From: Gnetum montanum
Lineage: Eukaryota > Streptophyta > Gnetopsida > Gnetales > Gnetaceae
DNA: 64,000 bases
NCBI GenBank assembly: GCA_015680685.1
Contig: MNCI01011451.1
Span: 1,896-65,895 of the forward strand
Direction of reading: 5' to 3'
Below, one piece after another: positions 1-11,277 of the stretch (position 1 is its first letter; every line of letters begins with the position of its first letter). The position numbers were made by a program, and so were the translations under genes. The notes under the pieces are model-generated. The model did not search any database, was not told the DNA's origin, and saw nothing but the letters and a program-made list of their open reading frames with translations.

Positions 1-381
1 TAATACACACGCAAACATTCACCAGATCCAGCATTGAGACATAGATCTTTGATCTTTGCAACCTCCACTCTGTTTTCTCTCATGAATTAGCATCTTTCAG
101 GTCTTCTTTGTTTTTAACGTTATCTTCGTAGCGATCTGTTTACATCGTTGTCTCGCTCCGTTTTACGATCTCTCGCATCAAAATCACGACACATACACAA
201 AAGTCCCTAACCGAATCGTCATCGCTTTTACTGACCCGTAAGTCCCTGTCTGATCGACAAGACCGTTCAGGGCACCGCGGATTCGTTTTTCCAGCTTAGC
301 CCTCGCGCGGATCCGTGGTTAAGGCTGTGTACACGGAACTTCGGTCGGTATTTCCAGCTGCCGACGTTTTCCGTCGTTACA
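1..381. mobile_element. Right end of an unrelated LTR or element inserted in element C
   Basis: This segment is richer in CpG than its surroundings and does not resemble the Athila-like elements nearby. It stops sharply at 381 with ...CGTTACA, a CA end typical of an LTR. Immediately after it the minus-strand protease of element C resumes in the conserved stretch I-I-M-R-R-A-W (complement of 382-400). I infer that it is the terminal part of a retrotransposon LTR that jumped into C. The target-site duplication would be CCAGG at 382-386, but the other end lies outside the window, so this is untested. No coding region is seen in it. Confidence 0.55.
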
Positions 382-1000
382 CCAGGCTCTTCTCATAATG
401 ATAAGAAATTCCTTGTTATCATTCTTCATATCAATCACTTAGGAATTTGCTAGATAAGATCACCCATTGATGCTAGTCATCACATCTTCTATCTGTTCTA
501 AAGGAATGGTGATAGATTGATTTGCTAGTTCTAAACTTATGTTACACTTCTTTAAGAGTGGTAGGTTCCATGCCTTGTATGTTTCTTGAGATATCAAATT
601 TACTCCAGAACCTTAATCAAGTAAAGCCTTGCATGGTGAATTTTTAGCTACTTGTAAATAAATCAAAGGAATTCCAAGATCATTTATTTTCTTAGGAAGT
701 ATCCCTACCTTTATCTAATATGATACTATATCCATTAGCATGATAGCTGTAAGTTTCTGATTTGGCTTTTGTGGAAGCATAGTGTTCATAGGAGGATCTG
801 TCATATAAGGAACATGATTCAGTGAAGTCCTAACTCTACCAAATTTTTCTAGACTGTCCTAAAGAAAGGATATTTATTAGATTTATCTTTAGTATTGTTG
901 GTATGATCCTCTAACTATATATTTTCTGCCCTAAAAACATTCTTTTACTATGATTATGGTGATTACTCCCCTTGCATTATATGTGGTGGTACTAGTGGCA
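382..1000 (-). pseudogene. Element C protease (aspartic protease domain), decayed
   Basis: On the minus strand this stretch aligns over its whole length with the protease regions of elements A (12325-13056) and G (44437-45330). The active-site segment near 600-640 reads L-L-D-stop-G-S-G-V-N-L-I-S, so the catalytic Asp is kept but the following Ser codon has become TAA. Further stops lie toward 400. The protease of this family would cut the Gag-Pol polyprotein; this copy cannot be translated. The reverse transcriptase part of C is not in the window because the element is cut at 381 by another insertion. Confidence 0.8.
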
Positions 1001-3298
1001 AAGAATTGGAAGGTTGACTTAATGTACCACTCACTAGTTGATGTACATATGGATTGGAATCCATCCTGAAAGCAGTAGGTCTATAGCACTTAGGAGGATA
1101 ATATTGAAAGTATGAACTAAAGAATTCCTCAAAGATATTGGATGCTACACATAGTATTCATATCGGTCTAGTTACCTATATGGATACTGTTGCCTCGACG
1201 GTGGAATTACCCATGCTTGTGGTTGTTGCTACTACTTCTAGTACTACTCCTATGGTTGGGGGTAAGCTACACTTGGGTAGTAAGCTAGTTGGAAGGACGA
1301 TCTAAAGTTTCCTTGAGGACAAGGTAATTGTCTTGGTATCTACTTTTCTACGAAGCTTCAGTTGAGTGCATATGCTCCAAACTCTTCAAATGCATCATGA
1401 TAGGGCAACAACCCTTAGGATGCTGATATTGACATACTTTCCATCCTTCCTCATCTTTTGATCTTGATTCAATATATTCTTCCATTGAAGCAACTTTGCC
1501 TTTTTACTTATAGTTTTTACATCCATAGTCTCTTTTCTTTTTCTTTTCCTTGCCCTTATTGAAGACCTATTTAGTTCTTTCTTCTATGATTTTCAAAGTT
1601 GTAGCAAACTTTTCATTCACCAAGTCCGATATCATTTTTACCTTAGTTGCTATATCATTGATAGATTTTTGAATTGGTAGAGTTTTCTTTTGAATCACAT
1701 TTTCCAAGGTTTCTTTCTCTTACTTGTCACATATTTGTACATCTCATTTTCTAATAGATGGATCTTGATTATATTTCTTAGTTAATTATCTCTTTTTTCA
1801 ACTCACCTGTCTCCTTCACCACCTAGCCTATTAATCTCTAAATTTAATGGATGGTCATTTCTAACAATCTTCCTTGGCATAGACCCTAAGGAATTCTTTG
1901 GTTTTAGTCATTTACCCATCAATAATATGCTTAAGTTGTTTCCTTTGTGAGAATTCATGGCTTGGGCATTTATGCAAAAGAGAGTAGTATCTATCCATTT
2001 ACACGTCAAGGGATTTGTGTGACCCTTAATTCCATCCCTAGATTTGCTTTCGAATATTGGACACCCTTGAATAGATTTGATATTTGTTATTGAAGAGTTC
2101 AAGCATGATATTTCATCTTCTAATTGACTCTGGTTCCAATGATCTGTACCAGCTCTCGGCGTCTTTGATGAGTGTCCTAGGGAACAACTTGAGCTTTTGC
2201 TAATCACTTTTAATATTTTGAAGGGCATAGCCATCATGAAATTCTTGAAGATGATGTTGAATATTTGCATTATACGCACCTTCAAATTTAGGAATATTAG
2301 TCATATTGAGTCACTCGATGTAGCTATTCCTCACATGCTTGGTTGGAATATATACTACTTCATTGATGTTGATCATGCTACGAGTGGCCAATAGGGGCTC
2401 TTCATGATCATTGGGTTTGTATGCTCTATTATAGTGATGTTTCCTTTAATACTCATATTTCTCTCTCTCTTTACATTTTTTCCTATCTCCTCGTAGTTCA
2501 TACTCATTATCTTCTTCCTCAAGATTCCTTTGACTATACTTATGTCTATCATGAGCTCAATGTCTTTTCCTATCATGATCTCTAAATCTTTGTTTCCTTC
2601 TAGCAAAGTCTATTGAGGATCATAAGGAGGAAGATGAAGTGGTTGAAGAACGATGTTAGCTAGCTCTCCTTTTGTGACTAGAGAATTCTTTATTTTTGAT
2701 CCTGCAAAAGCTCTAGGCCTTGAGTTCTACTTATGTTTAGAGTCTTCTACCTCTCTCCTTGGGGTCTCTACAAGGGCTAAATGCAGTTGTACATTAACAA
2801 GTTCTTCTAGATGAATAATAGGTGTTTGTGAATGAGCTTTAAGTTTATGATGAAGTTTTTTAGTTAAGAATGAATCACCATCAAGTTCGACTAGGACAAA
2901 ATTAGGATTGACTTTATTTCCCTTGTTATTTTCATCTTTTTCTCCATAGCAGCATCTCTTCGTACTTGTGCCTTTATGGGTTGGTATGCTCTGGTCAGGT
3001 GTTTGGTCACATTATACCCCTTTTGTGCATGGCTTAGATTCATTCCCCTTAAGGCTACTTGAAGCATGGTTGGTACTAAATGCTCTAGAGGCAAACCAAT
3101 GTTGCCCTGTAAGTCTCTCCACCTCATCTACTCATCTTAATGAAAGATGAATGTAAAATTAGGATAATAAGAATCAATGAGAGCATATGAGATTTTTGTT
3201 TGCATAGGTGCACTCTAGCCATCATCATAATGTATTTTATCATTACTCCTTTGTGGCTCTTTAGCAAGTGATAATTTCTCCTTAAGTGTTGAAGCCAT
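1001..3298 (-). pseudogene. Element C gag, decayed
   Basis: Degenerate gag of element C. The likely ATG is the complement of 3296-3298 (M-A-S-T-L), in the same place relative to the LTR as in A and G. Recognisable blocks are the N-terminal G-N-I-G-L-P-L-E-H-L-V-P segment (about 3075-3110), the capsid-like region with a decayed S-W-Y motif (about 2000-2250) and the cysteine/histidine knuckle H-P-K-G-C-C (about 1400-1420), which in A and G reads C-x2-C-x3-H-x3-C. Many frameshifts and stops are present. Gag would form the virus-like particle. Several short open frames here are fragments of this gene or chance. Confidence 0.75.
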
Positions 3299-3439
3299 AT
3301 TGTATGTTTGATGCTTAGTTATGAGTGTGTTATTAAAATTGATTAAAGGTGTAAAAATGATCCTTATTTTTCTTATACAATGAATGTTATAAGATTAATT
3401 ACTTAGCATACATTGACACATCCTCAAAAATGATGCTAA

Positions 3440-4326
3440 TGATCAACGATAGGGGTATCCCAACACTCTACCATACAATTTACGAGTGTTTGTGCATGAC
3501 TAGATTTTAATTTGTAGATGGGAAATGTAATTATGTTAGCAATTGATGTTAAGTTTAAGATCTTTTTCTTCCCACTTTGAGTTTGTGAAGTTCAAGTGTA
3601 TGGCTTAACTCTTATTAAGGCATATGATTGGTTGATGTTGAATGGCTCTTAATACTTCTAATGGTAAACATAGCTGAAGATAAAATTTTAAGTGTAGCTA
3701 ATTAAGAAAGCATAGATCTAACTTAACCTAGTGTGATGAATATTTGGTCCTAGCCTACTGTACATGCCTTGGACTCATGTAGTTATCATTGAGATTACCA
3801 AGTGGTATTACTATTGATCAAATCAAGCAGCAGCACTACTAGATTATCAAATAACTACACTTAGTGCTCAAAACTAGTCATATCCATTCCACTTAATAAT
3901 AACATGTAAAATAAAGTTCCTGAAATGTAAATGATTAAATAAGAAAGCAAGAACATTATTCTAAGTAAACATAAAGAAAACTAAGTGGATGCTACAATGA
4001 TGAAAAGTAATCTTGATATTTATTGTTGTTCATGAATTGTGTCCAAATAAAATTCACTCAAATAAAGACACTGCACAACTACTCAATAGCACACTGAAAA
4101 CATTCACGCTATCACTAAACTACAAAATAAAATTGTAAGAGTTCAACTAAGTGTTGGAATGAAAGTTGTCAATTTTCCACGTAAGTATTGATATTTATAG
4201 GGCTACACAATTCTTGAGACATTGTATCAACGATGATGTAGGATAGGCTACGATATCATAGCTATGATATCATTGATACAATATTGTAGGTACAATATTG
4301 CATCTTCTTAAAAAATTATTTTATCA
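3440..4326 (-). repeat. 5' LTR of element C
   Basis: The segment begins (plus strand) TGATCAACG and ends TTATCA, and follows the same internal order as the LTRs of H, F and A, although it is the most diverged of them. A decayed primer-binding site lies just inside it (about 3422-3439). A TATA box TATAAATA is the complement of 4192-4199. GATATC and related ATAT palindromes crowd the U3 end (4248-4305). After 4326 the sequence becomes the plus-strand protease of element B, so C inserted into B there. The matching 3' LTR lies outside the window. Confidence 0.75.
4192..4199 (-). promoter_or_regulatory. TATA box in the 5' LTR of element C
   Basis: TATAAATA on the minus strand, about 130 bp from the start of the LTR in sense. 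The same octamer sits at matching positions in the LTRs of A, F, G and H, which supports it as the promoter of this family. Confidence 0.6.
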
Positions 4327-5035
4327 ACTACCATACATGCCGATTTTATCTTGTTGATTTCCTAGTCATACATGTGGGAGAGAACAAAGGAGAATTTCCA
4401 ATAATCATGGCTTAGCATTATCGATGCTAAGCTTAGAATCAAAGACTTGTCCTTAGAAATCTCCAAGGAAGATGAAGCTAGAATTATCCAAAGATGTAGA
4501 GTTCCATGTATCACATACAATGATAATGGTTGCAATTTTGTGCAAAAGATCTAGATTACAAAACATGATGCCATCACAACATGTAATAGATATATAGAAT
4601 ACATGTGTGTACAAATGTATTTGTATGTAGTAGCCACTCTACAAAAAGGCATCCAGTGATTGATCACTGAAACAGAGACAAAATCTAACATATGCATAAA
4701 ACCTTTGAACAAAATTACAATTGCCTATGTTGACGAAATTGATAAGCTAGAAAAGTTAAGAAGACAACCTTCATACATGGAATCATGTTAGGAGGAAGAT
4801 ATTGAATGAAGACACTTAGATATACCAAAGAAGTATGAACTAGAACCCTTAGAACTGAAGACCCTACCAGATGCACTTGAGTATGCTTTCCTAAATATTA
4901 AAAAACTAGTAATTATAAAGGTCAATCTTGATAAGGAGAAAAAAAGAGAACTATTGGAAGCAGTAAATAAATGATTGACTACATTTGCATAGTCATATGA
5001 TGAAATCACTGATATTAATTCGCATATTTATCAAC
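4327..5035 (+). pseudogene. Element B protease C-terminus and PR-RT linker, decayed
   Basis: From the first base after the LTR of C this reads as protease on the plus strand. D-F-L-V-I-H-V and E-F-P-I-I-M (about 4357-4410) match the same part of A. The linker before RT follows to about 5035. Stops and frameshifts are frequent. The 5' half of B (5' LTR, gag, protease active site) would lie to the left, beyond the inserted element C and outside the window. Confidence 0.75.
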
Positions 5036-6300
5036 ATAGAATCTACACAAATCTAGCCATCAAACCACACCATCAACCTCAAAGAAGATTAAACCCAAAA
5101 CTTAAGGAAGTTTTCAAACAAGAGTTGGAAAAACTATTGAAAGGTAGGTTTATCCATTCTATAGTAGAGAGTGAATGGGTTAGCCCATTAGTCATTATCC
5201 CAAAGAAGGATGAGAAGTGGAGGGTCTACATTGATTTTTAATTGTTGAACATGGCAATGTTTAAGGGCCATTTCCCTCTACCATTTGTTGACCAAGTCCT
5301 AAACACCATCGCGAGATAGAAATACTATAGTTTTCTAGATGGATACAATTGGTACAACCAAATATGCATTGCACTAGAAGACTGAGAAAAGATCACATTT
5401 AATAATTCATGGGGGACTTTTGCATATAAGAAAATTTCTTTTAGCTTGTGTAATTCCCTTGCTACCTTCTAGAAATTTGTACTAAGTATCTTCTAGAAGT
5501 AGATTGGTAATGAAGTTGAGGTATTTATGGACAATTTATCTACATATGAGCTAGATTTTAAATAAGCTGTGGATCATTTAGAGTAAGTTTTAAAAAGATG
5601 TGTTGAAACTAATCTAAAGCTTAATTGGTAGAAGAGCCACCTAATGATTCAAGATGGCATAGTTCTGGGATACAAAGTATCTCATATAGAAATAGAGGTA
5701 GATTAGGAAATGATTAAAGTCATTCAAAATATAATTGAGAGGTCATGAATTATTAAGGATGTTAGATCATTTCTTTTCCATACATGATATTACAGGAGAT
5801 TTATTGAAAATTTTTCAAAAATTGCAAAAACTCTAGTCGAACTTATAAAGAAAATGCACCATTTTAGTGGACAGAGAAATGTGAGAAAGCATTCAAAACC
5901 TTAAAATATAAGTTGATTGAGACACCTTATTATGATAGATACTTCAAACTATGTATGTGAAGAAATACTGACTCAATTTGATGACTAGAAAACACATTAT
6001 TATGAACACTATGCTAGTCAGAGCATCATAAGGGCACAATTCAACTACACCATCATAGACAAGGAGATTATGACTATTGTGTATGAGCTTTAAAATTTAG
6101 GCATTATGTGCTCAACTACCCTATTTATGTCCATGCTGATCATAGTGCCATCATATTTTTAATGACCAAACTAGAAGGCAATCCAAGAATGATAAGATGA
6201 CTCATTATCTTTTAAGAGTTTGACATTATAGTGATTGATAAAAAATGAAATAAAAATGTTGTAACAAATTATTTATCAAGATCAAGATGGGAACCTTAGG
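5036..6300 (+). pseudogene. Element B reverse transcriptase and RNase H, decayed
   Basis: Ty3/gypsy RT is recognised by Q-R-R-L-N-P-K-L-K-E-V (about 5080), E-W-V-S-P-L-V-I-I-P-K-K (about 5173), F-L-D-G-Y near 5335 and W-G-T-F-A-Y-K-K near 5412. The catalytic box is F-M-D-N-L at about 5524-5538, so the second Asp of the usual x-M-D-D is Asn and this copy would be inactive even without its many stops. RNase H follows, with V-H-A-D-H-S-A-I (about 6133). The Q-R-R-L-N-P block and the tRNA-Asp primer site of its relatives place it in the Athila-like branch of gypsy. Confidence 0.85.
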
Positions 6301-6419
6301 AAAATGATAAACCAATATTAGATCAATTTTCCAATGAAAACATATTCACCAAGACGTTAATGATTATATATTAAATAATGAAGTCATGGATTACTTTTTA
6401 GATAATGTATCTCACCAAA

Positions 6420-7249
6420 TAAGAACATCTTGTTGAATGGGATAAGAAACATAAGGAATAGTTACTCCACAAAGTAAAAAGGTATATGAAAATTAATAGA
6501 AATATTTATAAGATATGTGCTAACAAGTTGATAAGATGGTGTGTTCAAGAAGAAAGTCAACAAAGAGTCCTACAAGATGCGCATGAAGGACCATGTGGTT
6601 GTCACTATGCAATACGAAGGACAAAATTGAAACTAATGATGATAGGCTACTTTTAGCCTATCATATTTAGAGATGCACATTAGTTTTGCACAATCTTATG
6701 AAAGTTGCCAAAGAAATGAAGGATTGAAAACTAGAAATAAAGAACCACAATAGTGGATATAGCCATTTAAATCATTTGACATTTGGAAAATCAACTTTAT
6801 GGGGCCCTTCACATCGATGTCAAATGGAAAGTCCTATCTTATAGTAACTTTTGATTATTGCACAAGGTGGGTAGAAGTAGCTATAATTAAAAACTGTATA
6901 GCTACAACAGCTACCAAATTCTTTTAGCAACATGTGGTGAATAGATTTGGAGTATCACACATGCTCATATCAAATGATGAAACTTATTTTACAGGAGTTA
7001 CATTTAAGAAGCTAATGTAACAACTTGGGGTTAATCACAAATTAACTACACCTTATCACCCCCAAGAAAATGATCAAGTAGCAGTAACTAAAAAAGAAAT
7101 CACAAGGATTTTAACTAGAATAGTTAGTTGTTATAGGAAGAACTAGAGCACTAAACTTAATGATGCTCTATGGACATATAGATTAACCTAGAAACTTCCT
7201 ATAGGGTATTCACCATATGAATTAGTTTATGAAAAATTACCTACCTTGC
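6420..7249 (+). pseudogene. Element B integrase, first part, split by element A
   Basis: Integrase on the plus strand. The zinc-binding HHCC region begins at H-E-G-P-C-G-C-H-Y (about 6575-6605). The core has F-D-Y-C-T-R-W-V-E-V (about 6850), L-I-S-N-D-E-T-Y-F (about 6965) and P-Y-H-P-Q-E-N-D-Q-V (about 7050) with V-T-K-K-E-I after it. Reading stops at 7249 in Y-E-K-L-P-T-L, where element A has inserted, and continues after A at 16589. Numerous in-frame stops make it non-functional. Confidence 0.85.
7245..7249 (+). repeat. Target-site duplication CTTGC, left side of element A
   Basis: CTTGC directly precedes the LTR start TGATGAG at 7250. An identical CTTGC follows the other LTR at 16584-16588. 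Host sequence is continuous when A and one copy are removed. Confidence 0.9.
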
Positions 7250-8284
7250 TGATGAGTGGCAAGGTACCCCTACACTCAACCATATGAAATGAGCATAGCA
7301 CGCGCGATCTAGTCGAACTCCGCAGACTAAGTGCCTACACGCCCCATGGAACACTTTGGGTTAATCATTCGTTGTCTTCCTAGACTTACTTATAGTTGTC
7401 ATGGTGTATGGTTACATAAGTCCGAGGTATATGATTTTTATAGTCTTTTATGTGTTGTGTCTCCTATGCTAACAAGGTGAAGGGTTGAGAAACTAATGAC
7501 TGACTCTAACTAATGAACTAAGTCTAAATTACCTAATGTCAACATCCATTTCCACTTACCGTACACACCCTGAACCGATGCAACTGTGGCTACCAAATGC
7601 TAATCGTTGCTAGGATCACCACGCGTAACACACGTGCTCGAAGTGGTCGTACTAAGGCACTTAACTAGGAGGAAAGCATTGAGAAAGCTAATCTATCCTA
7701 AGTGTGATGAGTAGCTAATTCCTTGATTATCCGTACACATCCTGGTGCATGACTACCACTGGGATTACCAAGCGTAGATCCTAGATACGCCACTGGGTTA
7801 CCAAGTAGTCACACTGAGATGCTCGTAATCAAGTCGTACTCATTCCATGTTGTAATGAGCATCCATTTCTTGACTATCCGTATACATCCTTAGATGCTTG
7901 TAATCAAGTCATACTCATTCCGCATTACTAAGAGAAAGTAATAAATAACAGTAAATAAAATCCTATTCCATGCACTGCAAGGTTTATCCAAGAAGTTCGT
8001 CTTTATTGCCGTACACAACTTGTGTTCAGGTATAATGTTGCTCAAATAAAGATCTGTTCACTTTAGGACTCCTACAATAGGCACATGGAAAATATTTTAT
8101 CTGTGGAGTGATCAATCTACCAGAGTTTCCCTACTTCTAGTCTAGGATGAGGAAACAAGGGAGAGTTTCCTCTTATTTATAGAGATGACAATGCACAGTG
8201 ATATTGCAGGGGAAGATGTGATATCATGTACATGATATCCCATGGGATGCGATATCATGACCACCGCGATATCGCGTCTCATCA
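7250..8284 (-). repeat. 3' LTR of element A (1035 bp)
   Basis: It starts TGATGAGTGG and ends CTCATCA on the plus strand. It pairs with 15537-16583. The U3 end (8195-8284) holds five GATATC or GATATT units, one fewer than the partner LTR. A TATAAATA box is the complement of 8174-8181. Confidence 0.92.
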
Positions 8285-8298
8285 TACCCCCATGACTA
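8285..8298 (-). other. Polypurine tract of element A
   Basis: In sense this reads TAGTCATGGGGGTA and abuts the 3' LTR. It would prime plus-strand synthesis. Element G has the same tract at 42731-42744 and F a related one at 26646-26659. Similar TCATGGGGG tracts recur further inside A (about 8861 and 9236). Confidence 0.85.
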
Positions 8299-9199
8299 AA
8301 TGAAAACTTGTCCTTGAGTTCCTTACAACATATTGGGAAGGTATGGGATTATTGAGGTGAATGGAACTAATGGGATGACATGTGAACGGATCATCATTAC
8401 AAGACTTGACAAAACTGGTGTTCATGAAAACAAGGGTGAACACCTTATTACAATGACATCAGGCCTCATTTGGCAGCTGAGAGAAAAGAGAAGAGAGAAG
8501 AAGTGTTGCTGTTGCCAACGCCAAGATTGTGCCTTTCATTGTCCATCCATAAGCATGCCATCAATCTTGCTCCTTGCATAGCTTCTCCTAGCACTATTCC
8601 ATTCCAAGTGTTTGCTCCAGATCCAATCCGTTGTTGTATGATGGCCATCTGCACACATAACATAATCATATATTAGCAAGGGTAAATGAATCATCATGTA
8701 ATTAATACCTTGCTTCGGTGTAGGTCTATTGGCTAGGTTGTGGTATGGCTAATTGCGGATCTGGGGATGTATTAATGATGACTACCGAAGGTGTAGGGGT
8801 TTAGAAAAAAATGAAAAAATTGGGGCTAGGAGAAAATCGAAAAAATCGGGCCCCATACCCCCATGACTAATTGCGAACCTCCCATAGCGTTAAAATGGAG
8901 AAAGAAAAGGAGTAAGAAAGATAGATAAAAATGGACAACTATGACATTGATGAAATGGATGTCAAGATGGAAATGAACAAAATAAAATTAATTGCAAAAA
9001 TGTTAGGGAAAAGAATTTAACTAGTGCACCAAATAGGAATGTCAGTGGGTCCTCCCCAAAGTAGGCTCATGCCTTAATGCCCTGACAATCTCACATTCAA
9101 AGAGTTCATAGGCTCTGGGAATGTCAATTGGAACAAGAGTTAAAGTCTTAACCATAAGAATTTACCAAAAAGAAAATAATGAATCAACCAAAATATACA
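8299..9199 (-). other. Element A 3' non-coding region between integrase and LTR
   Basis: About 0.9 kb without a credible gene. It contains a second TCATGGGGG tract (about 8861-8880), the conserved stem-loop block (9040-9087) and sequence closely shared with element G (42731-43700). The short open frames at 8333-8676 lie on opposite strands over the same bases and are not supported by any family resemblance. Confidence 0.7.
9040..9087 (-). other. Conserved branched stem-loop in element A
   Basis: Six-base arms TGTCAG (9040-9045) and CTGACA (9082-9087) enclose the block shared with F, G and H. Inside it on the sense strand are two small hairpins, AGGC-ATGA-GCCT and TGGG-GAGGA-CCCA. The arm sequence differs from those in F, H and B but still pairs. 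Confidence 0.65.
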
Positions 9200-10330
9200 C
9201 TAATGATACAACCGGCAATGAGGTGAACAATGGAGAGAAGGATGACCATCTCCCCCATGATTGAAATGCAAGGGAGAGATCTGAAATAGAGAGCGAGGTT
9301 GTCCGCTAGTGGAGGTGTAATTTGTATTAGCTGTTGCGGGTTCACATAAAGGTTTTGTTTGTTGTACATTAACCAATAATATTTTATTTGGGCTTTCAGG
9401 CTTGTATATCATCATGGCTCCAGAGGGGAAGGTTGTATGAATAATATAGGGTCCTTCCCACAATGTTTGAAATTTTGTACGCTAAGGTACGTGCATGGGA
9501 TTCCAGTAAAGAACCTTGTCTCCTGGTTGGTACCTAAACCTTCGAATTATTAAGTCATGATGTTGTTTACTATGTACTTTATGCAACTCATTTGATGATA
9601 GTGCAACTAATCTATTCTCATCTAGCATGTTCAGAGTTGTCAATTGTTGTTTTTGTGCTAGGTCGAGGTCTAGGTGGAGGTCGCAAGCCATGGATAGTGT
9701 ACGGAGCTCATTTTGTATGAGAAGCTTTGGTAGTTTCCCATACACTAACTCATAGGGAGAATAGCCTGTAGGGAGCTTCTAAGTGGAGCAGTACGCCCAG
9801 AGAGAATCGTTCAATTTTGTGCTCTAGTCTCGCCTAAATTTGCTAATCGTTCTCGTTAATATTCTGGTAATCTCCCAGTTAGTAACCTCGGCTTGGCCAT
9901 TAGCTTGGAGGTGGTAAGGTGTGGTCAATTTATGCTCAACCCCTAACCGTTACATCAATAGGTGACAGGTTGCACCCATAAAATGTGTTCCATTATTAGA
10001 GATGAGTGCACGTGGCACACCAAATCTGTTTACGATTTTTTGTTGTACAAATCGTGCAGCCATAGATGATGTGCAGTCTGTTACTACGGCTGCTTTAGCT
10101 CATTTGGTTAAGTAATCTATAGCAACGATGATATATGCCCTATAAAATCTATTCCCTAGATATCGAAGGGTTCCAAAGGTTGAATCCATTGTTACGGACC
10201 CTCCGTTCTAGCAGTCATTCCACCATCACGTTGGCAGCATTCACAGGATTGGGCGAAATGATGGGCATCTCAAAATAGTGTTGGCCAATAATATCCTACA
10301 AGCAGGACCTTGGTAGCCGTTCATCTCCCA
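9200..10330 (-). pseudogene. Element A integrase, decayed
   Basis: Reading on the minus strand from about 10330, the HHCC region starts with H-E-G-P-Y-G-G-H-Y and continues to a C-E-C-C pair. The core has G-I-D-F-I-G (first Asp), then A-L-I-S-N-N-G-T-H-F where the second catalytic Asp is Asn, then A-N-G-Q-A-E-V-T-N with the Glu kept. The C-terminal part (9200-9745) contains V-Y-G-K-L-P-K-L-L, G-D-K-V-L-Y-W-N-P and E-G-P-Y-I-I. Frameshifts near 10110-10170 and several stops break it. No chromodomain is visible, as expected for Athila-like elements. Confidence 0.85.
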
Positions 10331-11277
10331 ACATAATGACCCCCATAGGGGCCCTCATGAGCATCTTGGAGAACTCTTAATTGATCCTGATCGGGCACAC
10401 ACCATCGAACCAAGCCATCAAGATAGACTTTATAGAGTTGTCCCTTGATTTCCATGAAGTACTTGGTTTTGTGAAGAAACTATTGTTTCTTCCTAAGGTC
10501 CAACCCCTGTGGTATTTTTTGGGAAGTGAGATAAGTAAGAATGCTACTATACCAATTTATTTCCATGGGTTGATCATTTACTACACCGGCAAAGAGGGTT
10601 TCATCAGGAAAATGGTCAGATATAGCATATTCATCCTCTTTGCTATCCCAATGCAACCGAGATAGGTGATCTGTGACTACATTCTCGGTGCCTTTATGGT
10701 CTACTATTGTTAAATCGAACTCCTAAAGAATTACCAACCAACGTATGATACATGGGCTAACCATTGGCTTGTTCATAAGGAACCTAATTACACTATGATC
10801 CGTATGGATGTATACTTTGTAGCCTAATACATAGTGCCTAAATTTGTCCAATGCAAACACTACAGCCATTAATTCCTTTTCCGTAGTCATGTAGTTGAGT
10901 TATGCATCGGTGATACTCTTACTGGCATAGTGGATGTAATAAGGTCATTTTTGTTCATCTAATTGTGTCAATACGACTCCTAAGACATAATTAGATGCGT
11001 TGGTCATGATATGGAATGACCTGAACCAATTAGGGACTTGTAGAATGGGAGTTTCCACAAGCCTCTGTTTGAGAGTTTGGAATGCCTGTTCACATTCCCT
11101 GGTCCATTCAAATGGTGCATCTTTTTTCATTAATTCCACTAGTGGCTTGGAAATTTTAGAGAAGTTCTTGATAAATCTCCTGTAGTAGCCAGTGTGTCCA
11201 AGGAATGACCTAATGTCTTTGACAGTTTCTGGTTGTCGGGTAATTCCTTGGATGACTTTAATTTTTTCTAGATCCAC
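10331..11277 (-). pseudogene. Element A RNase H and RT-RNase H junction, decayed
   Basis: The open stretch 10945-11277 has the connection Q-P-E-T-V-K-D-I-R-S-F-L-G-H-T-G-Y-Y-R-R-F and the start of RNase H, M-T-N-A-S-N-Y. The usual motif is T-D-A-S, so the first catalytic Asp has become Asn. After a stop it goes on with Y-A-S-K-S, M-T-T-E-K-E-L and H-T-D-H-S-V-I. RNase H would remove the RNA template during reverse transcription. The substitution and the stops predict loss of function. Confidence 0.85.

Noticed and set aside
1-381. Part of a host gene because of the higher CpG content
   Set aside because: No reading frame is convincing, and the sharp CA border inside the protease of C fits the end of an LTR better.
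8333-8676. Small genes in the 3' region of element A
   Set aside because: Overlapping frames on both strands; element G has the same region with the frames broken.
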